A DNA stretch of 64,000 bases from Channallabes apus (GCA_030522415.1 CM060121.1:20382642-20446641); one strand, 5' to 3'; numbered from the stretch's first letter, positions 20,644 to 34,109 are shown. Translations and numbers: made by a program. Notes: generated by a model not told the origin, from the letters alone.

Positions 20644-21088
20644 GGTAATCCACCCTGGTGGCTTGCCCCTGTCTCAGTCTCAGTAACCGTTGTTCTCCTG
20701 TCCGGCCCTGATCCGGGTGATCGAAAACCATAGCAGCGCCTGTGAGCTGTTGAGTGACGAAACTGATCTTCTGCCGATCATCTAGGTCAGGGTAGTCTGC
20801 CAGGTACAGCTCACAGGCGAGGAGAAACATTCTGCAGCCTTCGGGGTCGCCAGCATACCTTTCGGGTGGGGCTGCCCCAGGGGGGGACCGTGAGGGGCGC
20901 CTCGGCGCCGGGGAGGAGGGCGACTGGCCGGTAGCAATGTCACGGACACTGTGTGCGAGGTCGTTTATGGCCCTCGAGAGACTGTCCATTTGCCCCTGCT
21001 GTCTTCGGATGTAATCCATCATAGGCAGGGTGTCGCCGGGCAGGGGCGTTCCTGCTGCAGTCTGGAATGCGGTCTGGTCATCTGTCAT
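20641..21088 (-). pseudogene. Chromovirus gag N-terminal part
   Basis: An open frame from ATG 21088-21086, which lies within the last bases of the 5' LTR, so the primer-binding region is translated. It starts MTDDQTAFQTAAGTPLPGD and includes the gag core (FDHPDQGRTGEQRLL). A one-base change near 20640 puts the rest of gag in another frame. A gag start at the LTR edge and a pol stop in the other LTR make this a very compact element of about 5.26 kb once the insertions are subtracted, the size expected of fish sushi-type elements. Confidence 0.85.
21072..21082 (-). promoter_or_regulatory. Candidate self-primer binding site
   Basis: Immediately inside the 5' LTR the minus strand reads GATGACCAGAC. 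It pairs at 10 of 11 positions with GTCTGGTCACC in the LTR (minus strand 21441-21431). No TGG-type tRNA primer site is present. Tf1/sushi elements are known to prime from the 5' end of their own RNA in this way. Confidence 0.65.
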
Positions 21089-21618
21089 GCTTCCCTAGTG
21101 ATACACACACACACAACTGCAGGTACAGGAAATAATAGTCTTTTATTTTACTTAGTCCCCTTTTGACTTGAACAAAACAAAACAAAACACAACAAAACGT
21201 AATATCCACCCCGTGGGTAGCTTCGCCAGGCGCGGTCTGCAGGCGGAAACACAGAGAGCTAGATACTTTCTAGGAAACGAGGGAAAACAAACTTGACTTT
21301 ATACCGATCCACGGCAGTGTCAGTCCATGAACGTGAAGCTGTCTTGCTTCACACAACCTCGCCTGCAGATACCGCTTAAACCTGGGAGAGACAGAGAAAA
21401 TGGCACAGTTAGAGTGTATCGTAGCATAATGGTGACCAGACGCTGTGGTGTGGGTTCGGCTAGATTAAATAGTGAGACACATGAGGTAGACACAGGTGAT
21501 TTCCATCAATCATTAAGGGCAGACAATGACATACACAGACACACTAGGGGGAGACAAAGCTACTGCTCAGTAAACCGGTGAACCGGATCTCCGGGGCTGA
21601 GGCGGCTCGGATGTTACA
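21083..21618 (-). repeat. 5' LTR of the chromovirus
   Basis: 536 bp, TGTCATGC...TGTTACA on the + strand, with the partner LTR at 9709-10251 and the flank CAGTT (21619-21623) duplicated. It holds the predicted promoter on the minus strand. About ten substitutions from its partner suggest a moderately recent insertion. Confidence 0.95.
21431..21471 (-). promoter_or_regulatory. Predicted LTR promoter: TATA box and transcript start
   Basis: On the minus strand TATTTAA (21471-21465) lies 24-30 bp before GTCTGGTCACC (21441-21431), the segment complementary to the candidate primer site. In Tf1-type self-priming the primer is the first ~11 nt of the RNA, so the start is predicted at 21441. The TATA spacing fits independently. 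Both LTRs retain both elements. Confidence 0.6.
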
Positions 21619-21996
21619 CAGTTTAGCTTTTAAGTATCTATATCTATTTCTATTGGTGCAGGTGTTTGTTTACATTAGTAGCTTATTTTAAAGTACAGTA
21701 GATTATTAAATCTGGTACATAATACAGATAATGCAGTACATTGTCAAGACTTGCCGTTTATAATGTAGCTGTCGAATTAAGACGTGCCCATAGTTTGACG
21801 CATGCTCGGTATGCTGTCAAAACTTGCAGTTTATAATGTGACTAACCTAACTGCTCATAACGGCCATTCTGCTCAACATTTTGATATCATTTACAGTATG
21901 CTGTTGGTTTAACGTCTGTCAAATACCTAATGAGTTGTACAGTTTCATTAAATTCTATACAGCCAGTTTTGCATGATGCTGTGAAAAATCTGGCTA
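21619..21996 (+). repeat. Right half of the split dispersed repeat
   Basis: Continues the repeat interrupted at 9708. It aligns with 60427-60770 (TTAGCTTTT, TATTAGTAGCTTATTTT, ATTATTAAATCTGG, CAACATTTTGAT, GACAAAATCTGGCT-like ends). It contains TACAGTA at 21694-21700 where the 60-kb copy has plain TA. Confidence 0.7.
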
Positions 21997-21999
21997 TAG

Positions 22000-22021
22000 A
22001 TAGATAGATAGATAGATAGAT
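22000..22021. repeat. (GATA)n microsatellite
   Basis: Five to six GATA units at the end of the split repeat. Confidence 0.9.
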
Positions 22022-22042
22022 GCATACAGTACTGTACATACA

Positions 22043-23456
<1,414 letters not shown>

Positions 23457-23739
23457 TACATACAGTACATACACACATACATACATACATACATACTCTA
23501 CATGTACATACACCACAAAACTGGTGGTGAGCATGCCAAAACATATGAAAGCTGTAATAGCAAATCAGGGTTATTCCACCAAATACTGATTTACTGAAGA
23601 CTTGGACATTGAAATTAAAACAAAATAGGCTTTAAATATTTTACCTTGAAATGAATGAGGGCTTCTCTTTTTAAGCTAAAATTATAAAAGAAAGGTATTC
23701 TTTTGGAGATGCATTGGACTGGAATAAATAGACATTTGA

Positions 23740-24020
23740 GCAGCATGGTTGCATACTGGTTTGCATTGTGGCCTCATACAGGGTCGATGGTTTGAGTCCC
23801 GCCTCAGGGCTGTTTGCATGGTGCTTGGTGAGGTTCCTTTCCTCCAGTTTCTTCCCACAGCATATCCCAGCTTCTTGTCAGAGCGCAGGGTCAGCCATTT
23901 TTACGGCACCCCTGGATCAGACAGGGTTAATGGCTTTGCTCAAGGGCCCAACAGCGGCAATTTGGGGCTCGAACTGCAGATCTGCTGATTGTTAACACAC
24001 TGAGCCACCACTGCCCCCTG
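23740..24020 (+). repeat. SINE remnants, two fish families back to back
   Basis: 23740-23870 resembles the tRNA-headed SINE (GCAGCATGGTTGC...TGGTTTGAGTCCCGCCTCAGG). 23870-24020 is the inverted tail/head of a second fish SINE (GCTCAAGGGCCCAACAGCGG ... GAGCCACCACTGCCCC). Neither is transcribed from here with any certainty. Confidence 0.65.
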
Positions 24021-24161
24021 AAGGTACAAACCATTGTCACTGGGGAAGTACTGTACCTTTCAAGGGCACAGAATTGCACCTCACTATAGAGAAACGAATT
24101 TTTACCAATTCAAATCTTGTCCTTGAAGGTACCACCCCAGTGACAAGCCCTTTTGTACCTT
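24021..24161. repeat. Palindromic MITE, ~141 bp
   Basis: AAGGTACAAA...TTGTCACTGGGG...TACCTTTCAAGG is inverted in the second half (CCTTGAAGGTACCACCCCAG...TTTTGTACCTT). Arms are about 45 bp. No coding content; the superfamily is unclear. Confidence 0.75.
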
Positions 24162-24377
24162 AATAGTGTCTATGTGTTTCTTTGGGAACTACTGTATATT
24201 AAAAAAAAGTAATTTTCCTATTGAATAAGACAGTCAATCAATGTATTATCAGTGACTATAAAAATATATCAAATGCATATGTTTGAACACTGTCTTAAAT
24301 TACAGTAAAATATTCTTTAAAATACATATTTTAGGTTTACAATAAACAAATATTTCAACTAAATAAAACACTTCTAA

Positions 24378-24723
24378 GGGCGACACGGTGGTGTAGTGGT
24401 TAGCACTGTCGCCTTGCAGCTCCAGGGTCCGGGTTTGATTCCCATCTCTGTGTGCATGCTCTCCCTGTGCTTGGTGGGTTTCTTCCGGGTACTACAGTTT
24501 CCTCCCGCAGTCGAAAGATATACAGTATAGGTTAGGCTAATTGGTGTAGTATGTGAATGGTTGGGTGAGTGTGTGTACTGTATGTACTGTATGTGTGTGT
24601 GCCCTGCAATGGATTGGCACTCTGTCCAGGGTGTACTCTGCCTCGTGCTCTAAGCCTCCTGGGATTGGTTCCTACTACCCTGAATACAGGATAAAGCGGT
24701 ATAGAAGATGAGTGAGTGAGTGA
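24378..24723 (+). repeat. tRNA-headed teleost SINE
   Basis: Head GGGCGACACGGTGGTGTAGTG with B-box-like GGGTTTGATTCCC, body GTTTCCTCCCGCAGTCGAAAG, and tail ATAAAGCGGTATAGAAGATGAG plus (GTGA)n. It resembles the DANA-like SINE class of fish. Three TACWGTA heptamers are inserted in it (24523, 24578, 24586). Confidence 0.85.
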
Positions 24724-26302
24724 AAACACTTCTATTAGCTGAAAACCCTTTCACAAAATACCATCACACTAAAATGGTATAGTATATAAAGTACAATTTT
24801 CCATCTACAATATAACTTTTAACTGTTTACCCTACAATTTAAACTTTTAAACTCATTTTTACCCACTTGTTGCAAAATACAGTGCCATTGAATTTACCCA
24901 ACATTTCTTCAGAGCAGAAATGAAATGAAAAGCATCCAAACCACTGTAAAGAGATGTGCACAAACACAATGACTACATATCTGGAAAACTCTTAAATGAC
25001 TGCAGAGACTTTGGCAAATCACAGTTGTGCCTATCCTGAGCTAAAAGTTATCATGGGCAGTGAATAGTAAACGCTATATGCAAAATATACATACAGTAAT
25101 ATTATGGTCATTATTTGCTTTAAACTTTAGTAATCTGCAGGTGTTTTGGGGGCCTAAAGAAGTTCTGATTACACTGTATTTAGCAAAAACTGGGCTAAAG
25201 TAATGTGTGAGCAGCGTGTATTTACAAGTTTGTATTTTGGAGAAAATAACAGTTATGCATGGTTATTGAAATGGTAAGAAAAATAAAATCACTGAAATAA
25301 TAAAGTCACTGAAATAAGGCCACAAACCACATTCATATGCTCAAGGCCCCCTGCCCCCTGTCTTAAATAGCACACGTACAGTCTTACAGTTCTTGTTGTG
25401 TGAGGTTGAGGAAAGAACTTTTTTTTTTACTGTACATAAAATCTAACTAAACTCAAGCATTTTTACATTATTAATTGCCATTAGGCAGCCGATTCCTCCA
25501 AGTATAATGAATTACCTAATTCACAGATTTAGCTAATACACAATTGGTGCCTACCTAGCCATAATTCATCCAAGGCACCACATTGCTAATAATTATTTAT
25601 CACTCAAAGAAACAATCCTCATAATTGTTTGAGTGAGGCAAGCAATCATAAAAGCACCAGCATGAACACAGGCTAAGAATTTGCTGAAGCCTGAGGACAG
25701 GGGAAGGAGGAAGACAATTCTAAATAGTAATCAACATCGCCCCTCAGGCCCCCAGCTCCATTAGCCTGTGTCTGCCCCAGATCCTCAGATACGCTACACA
25801 GCAGCAAGTCTAGTAGAAGCTACTTCAATTGAAATGGTTTATGTTAGCACATCAATAAACCAGAGGAAAATGCAGCACCGTATTCTCACTTTCATATTAT
25901 CTACTTGTTTTAAATAAAAGCTGTTATTTTAATATGGTTATCTGTCATACTTTATGGCAGAGAGGGAAAGTGTGCTGAAAAGATCAGCCCAGTTAATGAG
26001 CAGGAAACATCTTATTCTTTCTGGTTCAGTGCTTCTTCTGAGGAGTCAAGTTCCAAAGTGCTCAGGGAGTATACTAAGACCAATAACGGTCATGATCCAG
26101 TTCTGATCAGTGGCATGGAGACAGTAGGGCGTCCTTAAACCTGACCAGTTTAGTTTAGCATCATTTACTCCTTTGATTTATTTATTTAAATAAAAATAGA
26201 GTTTTCAGACTTTTGGTTATGTATGACATACATGCATCTCTGTTCTTTCTTTAATAAATCAGTAAAACCAAATTTGTGCAATGAAGCAACACCGTGAAAT
26301 AG
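24724..26302. other. Intergenic, no gene seen; possible conserved element near 25440-25830
   Basis: No open frame of substance and no recognised repeat. 25440-25660 is dense in homeodomain-core words (ATTA/TAAT: TTATTAATTGCC, TAATGAATTACC, TAATTATTTATC), and 25730-25800 is a GC-richer block. This is the texture of a vertebrate conserved non-coding element, but conservation cannot be judged here. Confidence 0.3.
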
Positions 26303-26543
26303 CTGGTGGGTATAGTGGTGTAGTATTGCCGCTGCACAGCTGCAGGGTTCCCGACTTGATTCTGAGCTCAGATAACTGTCTGTGTCAAGTTTCTCTGCAG
26401 GCTTTTCCAATATCCCTATGTTTTTCTCCTCTGGCATCTCCAATTTCTTCTCACTCAAAAAATAAATTCCTTTAAAATATTCCTTAGGCTCAGGATACAC
26501 CACAACCCTGCTCAAAATAAAGTGGTTACAGTAAGTGAGTGAG
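26303..26543 (+). repeat. Degenerate tRNA-headed SINE
   Basis: GGGTATAGTGGTGTAGTATTG...CAGGGTTCCCGACTTGATTC and the TAAGTGAGTGAG tail identify it; the middle is shortened. Confidence 0.65.
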
Positions 26544-27568
26544 GTTTATGAATGTTGCGAAAAATAGACATTGTACAATACAATATAATACACACTTGCT
26601 GTTTGACAAGAAAACAACATTGTGCTTGTGGTATTGTTTAAGCTCAAAGGCTTGTTCTGATTCCTGAAAGAGAAAATTATGCTCAATAATGATTCATCAT
26701 AACAGTCCGGAATCCTTTATTTCATCAGGGAGAGGACCTTAATTAAAAACAAATGTGCAATACTTTCTATATTATCAGGACAGAGAGGCGTAATGGAAAA
26801 TGCTAAATAGATCAAATATACTATAACATAATACTGTGCTTAAATCCTATGAAAGGTTTTGATGCACAAACATGTTGTTACACATACAGTATTCGTCATC
26901 TCTTGCTGGATAGGTTTTTTTTTTCATGTGATCAATTGCAGTTGCAGGAGCCTGTTCTCTCTTCCTTTAATGTGATAGAGTGGCACTAATGGAGTCATTG
27001 GTTGCTGCATATAATGTACCATTACACATTTATAAAGTACATTTGAAAGGGATACTATTCATATTTCTTTCTGCAACCATTATTTAATATATTGAATTTT
27101 GTTGTCAATGTTGTGATCTTTTCAATACTACAGTACATTTGCGAAAAGCTCTGAGATCCCACAGAACATACTGTATAAGCCAGCACAAATATCCCATGTA
27201 ATGGGTTAACAGGAGGGTACCCCAGTAAAAACTGACAGTAAAGTAGTATCTAATATTACTGTCTTAGAACTAATTAACAAAACATTGTTTAGTTTTTCCC
27301 CCTAGTATTCTGACCTACTTGCACTTTTAGTTGTGGAACCTCACATCGTCTAGACCTGCCTACTGTATGTCATCTTGGAGCATTCTGCACTCGCGTTTTG
27401 CTGCAGTACTGTAGATGTTTCCACACTGACAACCTAAAGATTTGCAAAAAAAAAAAAAAAATGATTATTCACACTCCAGCTTTAGTGATATAATTTCCCC
27501 TGGATAATATAGATTTGTACGTAAAAACTCTATTATAGTGCTGTCACAAAGTTAAAGACACACAATTG

Positions 27569-27804
27569 TACAGGATGTTTTTTCACACAATGCCCCATGT
27601 GCACAAAGCAAGCTCAGTGAACACATGGAAAGAACTGGATTGCCCTGACCTCAGCCCCACCATCATTTGGATGAATTGAAACAGCGAATGTGCCCCAGGC
27701 CTTCTCATCTGATATCAGTACCTGACCGCACTAAAGCTCTAGTGGCTGAATAAGAAACTCCAGACAGACAAACTCTACAATAGTGGAATGCCTTCCCAGA
27801 AAAG
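27569..27804 (+). pseudogene. Tc1-like transposase C-terminal remnant
   Basis: The text translates in patches as the end of a common fish Tc1-type transposase (around GATGAATTGAAACAGCG, CCAGGCCTTCTCATC, GGAATGCCTTCCCAGAAAAG). Multiple stops and deletions. No terminal repeat is seen on either side. Confidence 0.55.
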
Positions 27805-28528
27805 TAGATAATATTACAGTATAACAGCACAGGAGTACATGTGGAATGAAATAATCTCATATCATTGTAATGGTCAGGTGTTCCCAACCTTTATGGTCAT
27901 AAAGTGTAGATGTAGAAATCCATGGGTTTTATGGTGAAAAAGAGTTGAAGAGTTGTGAACTTACTATAGGCACTGCCTAGATGAAGAAATGTGATTGTTC
28001 ATGTTTGTTAGGTTAATTATCTCTTCTAAACTGTACTGTATGTGACCTTGAGCACGCAGGCACAGAGGGTTGAAATGGGTATATAGTTAAAGTTAAAGTT
28101 AAAATGTGTGAGGAAGAGTTTGTTGAGAATGACAGACTGCAGGGATATCATCTGCGCGTATGAAACTTCAATAAAGCTCTTCATCATTTTCCCAAGTTTC
28201 GTGTCTGTCTACATCTCTTTTCCAAAGATCCAAAGGAAAAAAATATTCTACAATCCAATAGATACTCATACTGAAGAATCTTTCAGGATCCTTAGTACTG
28301 TTTGACTTTATTGTACACATTGTACACATACAAGAACGATGATGAATAATCCAACCAGTCTGGGTCTAGTTCCTCTTAAGATTCCTTTACTCATGTCATT
28401 TCGGGGAGCTTTTAATTTTTCACTGTAGTCTCTTTCTTACACAAAAAAGTATAAAACTAATGTCTAAACTAAATCTTTCCTTGTGACAAATGCTATTATT
28501 AAAATTTTAATGAGCTGAATTTATTCTT

Positions 28529-28560
<32 letters not shown>

Positions 28561-28563
<3 letters not shown>

Positions 28564-29251
28564 GCCATTTGCCAGCTGAAACTCTACAGTGCAAAGAAGA
28601 AGCCATTTCTAAGCAAGATCCACAAGCACAGGCGTTTTCATTGGGCCAGGGATCATTTAAAATGGAGTGTGGCAAAATGGAAGACTGTTCTGTGGTCAGA
28701 CGAGTCACGATTCGAAGTTCTTGTTGGAAATGTGGGACGCCATGTCATCCGGACCAAAGAGGACAAGGACAACCCAAGTTGTTATCAACACTCAGTTCAG
28801 AAGCCTGCATCTCTGATGGTACAGTATGGGGTTGCATGAGTGCGTGTGGCATGGGCCAGCTTGCATGTCTGGAAAGGCACCATCAATGCAGAAAAATATA
28901 TTCAGCTTCTAGAACAACATCTAGTCATCTCTTTCAGGGAAGACCCTGCATTTTTCAACAAGATAATACCAGACCACATTCTGCATCAATCACAACATCA
29001 TGGCTGCGTAGGATAAGGCCTTGTGAAAATGGCCTTGTCCCAACTTTTTTGGGATTTGTTGACACCATGACATTTTGATTCACCATATTTTTCTCTTAAA
29101 ATGATTTTTAAAATTCATTTTCTCAGTTTAAACTTTTGTTCCGTGATTTATGTTCTATTCTGAATAAAATATTGACATTTGCCATCTCCACATCATCGCA
29201 TTCAGTTTTTATTCACAATTTTTATTCACAACTTTTTTGGAATCCGGTTTG
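28561..29251 (+). pseudogene. 5'-truncated Tc1 copy (CAAACCGG family)
   Basis: Joins a (CA)n(TA)n microsatellite at 28530-28562 to the middle of the transposase (matching 2664 onward) and ends with the right terminal repeat at 29251. The DNA between the third catalytic block and the stop is deleted near 29012. Relative to the copy at 1981-3557 it carries an exact TA to TACAGTA insertion at 28820-28826. Confidence 0.88.
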
Positions 29252-29254
29252 TAA

Positions 29255-29816
29255 ACAAACAAATAAACCTGCACTTTACCTTTGAAAAGAATCGCGACAG
29301 AGCAGAGTTTTTGTGTAGAGCAGAGAGTGCGTGTTCAATGATGCGTGCACACACATAACAGCAGAATGACACACAGAGAGAAAATCGATCTTTATCTTTT
29401 CTAATGAGACTTTTGCGTTACACACGCACACACACATGTACACGTGTGCTGCACACACACGCATACAAACGCAAAATAAAATATATTTTAGCCACAAACA
29501 GGTGGTCACAGTGTTATACTGTAGTAAACAGTACACACGTGCATGGATGTTAATTATACCTGAAAGAGACCCACAGTAAGACTCAGCAAGGGAGACGATT
29601 ACCCACAATTCTGCAGTGCAAGAGAAAGAAAAAACATTGGCTCAGTTGTGATCACGTGACGCTCGGCATAATAACAAGAAGCGCATGCGTGATACATGAT
29701 ACTCGGTACTCGTAAACCAAGACTTGTTGGTTTTTCAAGTCAAAATGTATTAAAAATCTTTGCTCGTTTTGCGGAACGCTCGCAAACCGCGTTACTCATA
29801 ATCCGAGGTGCCACTG
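29255..29816. mobile_element. Right part of a second Tigger-like foldback
   Basis: Matches the right arm of the 748-7527 element (CTTTACCTTTGAAAAGAATCGCGACAGAG, GCTCAGTTGTGATCACGTGA, ATACATGATACTCGGTACTC) and ends ATCCGAGGTGCCACTG at 29816 before TA. The left part is missing. It has fewer internal insertions than the first copy. Confidence 0.8.
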
Positions 29817-29818
29817 TA

Positions 29819-30012
29819 CAAGGTTGCGGGTGGCCTGGAGTCTATCTCAGGAGACTTAGGGCACGAAGCGGAGCACACCATGGACAGGGTGCCAACCCAT
29901 CGCAGGGCACACACATTCACACACTACAGGAAATTTGGGAACGCCAATTAGCCTAACCTGCACATCTTTGGATTGTGGGAGGAAACCGGAGTACCCTGTG
30001 GAAACCCACCAA
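29819..30012 (-). repeat. tRNA-headed SINE fragment, inverted
   Basis: Reads as the reverse complement of the SINE body (GGAGACTTAGGGC..., CAACCCATCGCAGGGCACAC, GTGGGAGGAAACCGGAGTAC). The head is missing. Confidence 0.75.
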
Positions 30013-31423
30013 ACACGAAGAGTACATACAAGTGCTAACTTTATCCTATTCCAAATTTACATGGTAGATCTGAAAGTCAGGAACTGAATCTCTTCAGAAG
30101 TACTACAATTCAAGCCTCTCACACTCCCTGAACATGTGCAATCTCTGATATTTTTGTTGTCATGCATGCATTCGGAGAACTCATTGAGTAATGATATCAC
30201 ACTTCACCCAGTTTGACTGTGCAATAATGATCAATTGTGAACGCCTACATTATTTTAGTCCACTCTGCAGCTTGTACCCTGATGGTGAGCCGTGTGTTGT
30301 GTGGGAAGCTTATATACAACCAGCAATAACATAGTGTAATTAGCTGTGCCATTATATTTTGCATGCTGCAGGCACCACGTTTCTTCCAAGAAAGGCATAT
30401 GACACACCATTTTAAATAGTGTTTAAAATTTCTCTAAAGGTTGTGCAAATATTGGCAATGAAGGTTTTGATAAACAATGCGTGATGTCTACATATAGAAG
30501 CAAGGCCAGGCGTTGAATCTGTATTAATACCGAATACATTAACTATGTAAAATTACAAGCCTGGACTGACTAAACTATGTTACATATATGTAACAGTAGT
30601 ATTTAAAGTACCTTTGAAGTGCAATATACAGGTATGTTTTGTAATGTTGGTTCCTACATACTGGATTCGAAATGAAACATTATTGTTGGTTAAAAGTGCA
30701 GCATTCCTGCTTTATTTTGACAGTTTTATTACAATATTGGGCAGTGCTTTATGCAAGAGTTTCAGATTCTTACACTAACATAAGGTACTGAGTGTGTGCC
30801 TTACTTTTCATTCAATATCGTGAGTGAAAGTGATAATGTTGCTTCTAACTTTAGCTAAAACTCTTCACATCAAAGACCTTCACATGCTTTCAAACTGCCG
30901 TTTCACTAGATTGCAAGTACATGAACTACCTTCAGACATTTTGAGCTCTACAAGGGCCATGTCTGAGACATGAAGGGACACAACAAAAATGTTTTATATC
31001 TTTTGCATTCATTTATGTATTTAGTTGGTATATTGACAAATTCAACATACACAGCCAGATACAGTATGATATGCAATGAAATGGTATCTCTAACCTAAAA
31101 TTGAAAAAGAAGATATATAAAATAAAACATATGAAATAAGAGAAAAGTTTACAAATATAGAAAACTTCAGCAGAAAAATTTACAACATGTACAAGATATG
31201 AAAAAAATGACTCACAAAATGTTTTTTCATATTTGGTTTTTTATGGGTTCTTATCTGGATTTTTGCATTTTTATCAAATTTAATTGTGATAAATAATTCA
31301 TTCAGGAAAACATATGGTGGTAACTAAGTGAGCTGAGAAAGCACAGGTTATGCCGTAACTGTAATCTCTGCCAGCTCCAGTAAAAAATAAAATAAAAAAA
31401 AGCAGAAAAGAAGACTGACTTTA
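30013..31423. other. Intergenic, nothing recognised
   Basis: AT-rich single-copy-looking DNA without an open frame of note, a repeat I know or an RNA gene. Confidence 0.5.
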
Positions 31424-31746
31424 ACCTCTAGGGTTGGGGTTTGATTTCCGCCTCAGGTCTGTGTGCAAAGGGTTTGCATGTTCTCCCTGTGGTTGGTGGG
31501 TTTCCTCCGAGTACTCCTGTTTACTCTCCAAAGTCCAAATATATGCAGATTAGACTAACAGGTGTTCCCAAATTGCCCATCAGTGAGAATGAGCATATGA
31601 GTGTGTGTACAGTACGTCTGCCATGGATTGGCAAAAGGTCAAGGTTGTACTATACTGTACCTCATGCCCTACGTTTCCCAGGATAGGCTCCAGGCCCCCC
31701 GCAACCCTGTATACGGGATAAAGCGGTATAGATGATGAGTGATTTA
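31424..31746 (+). repeat. tRNA-headed SINE
   Basis: GGGTTTGATTTCCGCCTCAGG, GGTGGGTTTCCTCCGAGTAC and GGGATAAAGCGGTATAGATG identify it. TACAGTA at 31607 and TACTGTA at 31654 interrupt the family text. Confidence 0.8.
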
Positions 31747-32049
31747 GTGAGTAAATCATAGTCAAATAATGTTCCTTACTTTGACTACAATGTGCTGATT
31801 TGTAAGTATATCGTACAATGGTACAATTTAAAAAGGAACAAAGGACAGTAAGAATACAACAGTCATACATTTTGGAGCTATTTTAGTCTGTTTTTTGTCA
31901 CATCAGAAAGTTAAGTCATCTATACAAAGAAAAGAATACTGTAAGGCAACAACAATTATACACAGTCATCTTATAGTTGACAGCGGCACATGAAAGATGC
32001 ACCTGTATACCGACATACAGTCTGAAAAACAACTCAAACAATCCATTTT

Positions 32050-32099
32050 GAGCCGGGAATCAAACCCGGACCCTGGAGGTGCAAGGCGACAGTGCCGCC
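32050..32099 (-). repeat. SINE head fragment
   Basis: The inverted head (GAATCAAACCCGGACCCTGG, GGCGACAGTGCCGCC) is present without its body. Confidence 0.7.
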
Positions 32100-34050
32100 A
32101 ATTCTGAGAACACCTAATACAAAAACATATCCCAAGGCCATCAAGACGTTTTGAAATCTTGTAATGCGCTTCCCAAAATTATTCCTTTTTCATAGTAATG
32201 GAGGAGGACCTGAACTGTCACATTATGCAATTAGTTCTGACCAAGCAATTTGATTGGACAAGAGGCATTACATGAGTGCTGATATAGAGTATAACAGCAC
32301 TGGGATATTTAACTACTGTACTTGTACCCCTCCACTTTACTGGTATTCTAATCAGAGGTGTCTTGCCCTTCCATCAGATTTTTCATATTAGATGGCTGTA
32401 GAAACTGTTTTTACACATTTATAATTTTCTGTATATTTATATTCTTATTTGAAGTCTGAATGGTGTCCATCTTTTTTTTAGGCTATTTTGTTCATTCCAG
32501 CTGGAGAGCCCTATGTATAGTAGTAACGACTAGCTGACCGCTCACCAGTACGGATGTAAGAGTCAAGCAGAGATATACGTAACAAGCTGATACACAACTG
32601 CAGTCGTGTTAACCTCAGTGTGGAGTACTGTATGAATAACCAATCTCAGCTCATGACATGAAAACAGTTTGACCTAATTAAACAAGTAAATTACTAATAA
32701 CTTCAGAATTTTCATTTGTAAAGTGTCTTTAGCGTCAGCGATTACTCATAAGTGACTAACATTAGTGTCAATATTAGTTTGTTTTCCTTTGCTATCATTG
32801 AGCTATTTGTGAAATGTGTCAAAATTTTAGGTGACCCATTCAAAAAAATGCATGATGCATTTCAGTTATACTGAATATCGCCATGGCTGGTATATCTTCA
32901 GCACTCGGACTGCGCCCACGTGAATACTACCCCATCATAGCTGTGCTGATTTTCAGTGCAACAGCACTCCCACTCTTGTGATATTGCTTAATAATAACCC
33001 CTATGATTTAGTACTCCCTGCTGTCTAATATTTAGAAATGGGGCTTCATAAATAAAATTTTCAACTTTTAGAGAGAGCACAAGTGGAAAAATTTTAACAG
33101 TTTGAGCCTAAATGTGTACGTACTGTAAAAAAAAAATTTATTATTTGAAAAGTTTCTAAAACAACACTTATATACAAATACATGCAGAATGTGCCTGCTG
33201 CTTTATACGATTCTTACAATTTTGGTCTTAACTGATTGCATCATGACTTTGTTAAGCCCTATGAGTCTCTAATTCAAAGCTTTTTATTGATCCAGAGCAG
33301 AATTAAAATTAAAGACACAAAACCTCTGGGCAAAAACAGTATATAAGATAAAATTAATGAGCACCATCAAAGTGTCCAAAAATAAATAAATAATGTGGTT
33401 AACCAGTAAATTGGGAACATATACATCATTCCGCCTCATGGCATCCCAGGTTTAATATTTGGCTGTGAGAGAGAGGCCTTAGGGCATGAGAAGTGCATGT
33501 GCTGATATGGAGAGCGTGTCTATGAGCATTAGATGAGCATGAGGGTGGTTGGGTGGGTGTGTGTTAGAGCACTGACTCAGAGCACTGCTGTCAGTCTTGT
33601 TTGGTGGTCACGAGTTGTGACATATACACGTGTGTAACACATTTGTAAGACAGTGACTGGACTTGGCAGACAGTTGCTGGGCACGATAGGTAGGCCATGT
33701 TCCTAGTGTTCCTTGTTTTATTCCTCTTAGCTACTGTATAACACACAAGCTTTATATATGTTTTTTATTTATTAAGAATGATTGCATCTTTTTTAAATTT
33801 TCTTTGAATGCAGGGCTGTAGGCGGTAAGTATGAATTTTAATATTCCATATGACAAGCAAAATTTGTAAATAAATTTTAACTTGATAAATGATCATCTCC
33901 CATACTCAGTCTCAGTGTGCGTGCATCATTCATATAATCAACATCCGTGTGCATGTGTTCTTTGTAGTATAACTTTATGTTATTATAATACACGTGTGTG
34001 GACAAAAGCAAGTGTGATTAAAGAGGTTCCTTGTTAAATATCCAGGTTCC
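32100..34050. other. Intergenic, nothing recognised
   Basis: AT-rich sequence with no supported gene. Several TACTGTA heptamers (32315, 32625, 33119, 33732) punctuate it. Confidence 0.5.

Positions 34051-34054
<4 letters not shown>

Positions 34055-34106
<52 letters not shown>
34055..34106. repeat. (TA)26 microsatellite
   Basis: A pure TA run replacing the left part of the adjacent Tc1 remnant. Confidence 0.95.

Positions 34107-34109
<3 letters not shown>

Noticed and set aside
24378..24460. tRNA gene in the head of the SINE
   Set aside because: Has A/B-box-like words but no cloverleaf and continues into SINE body; same for copies at 31424, 37814 and 63581.
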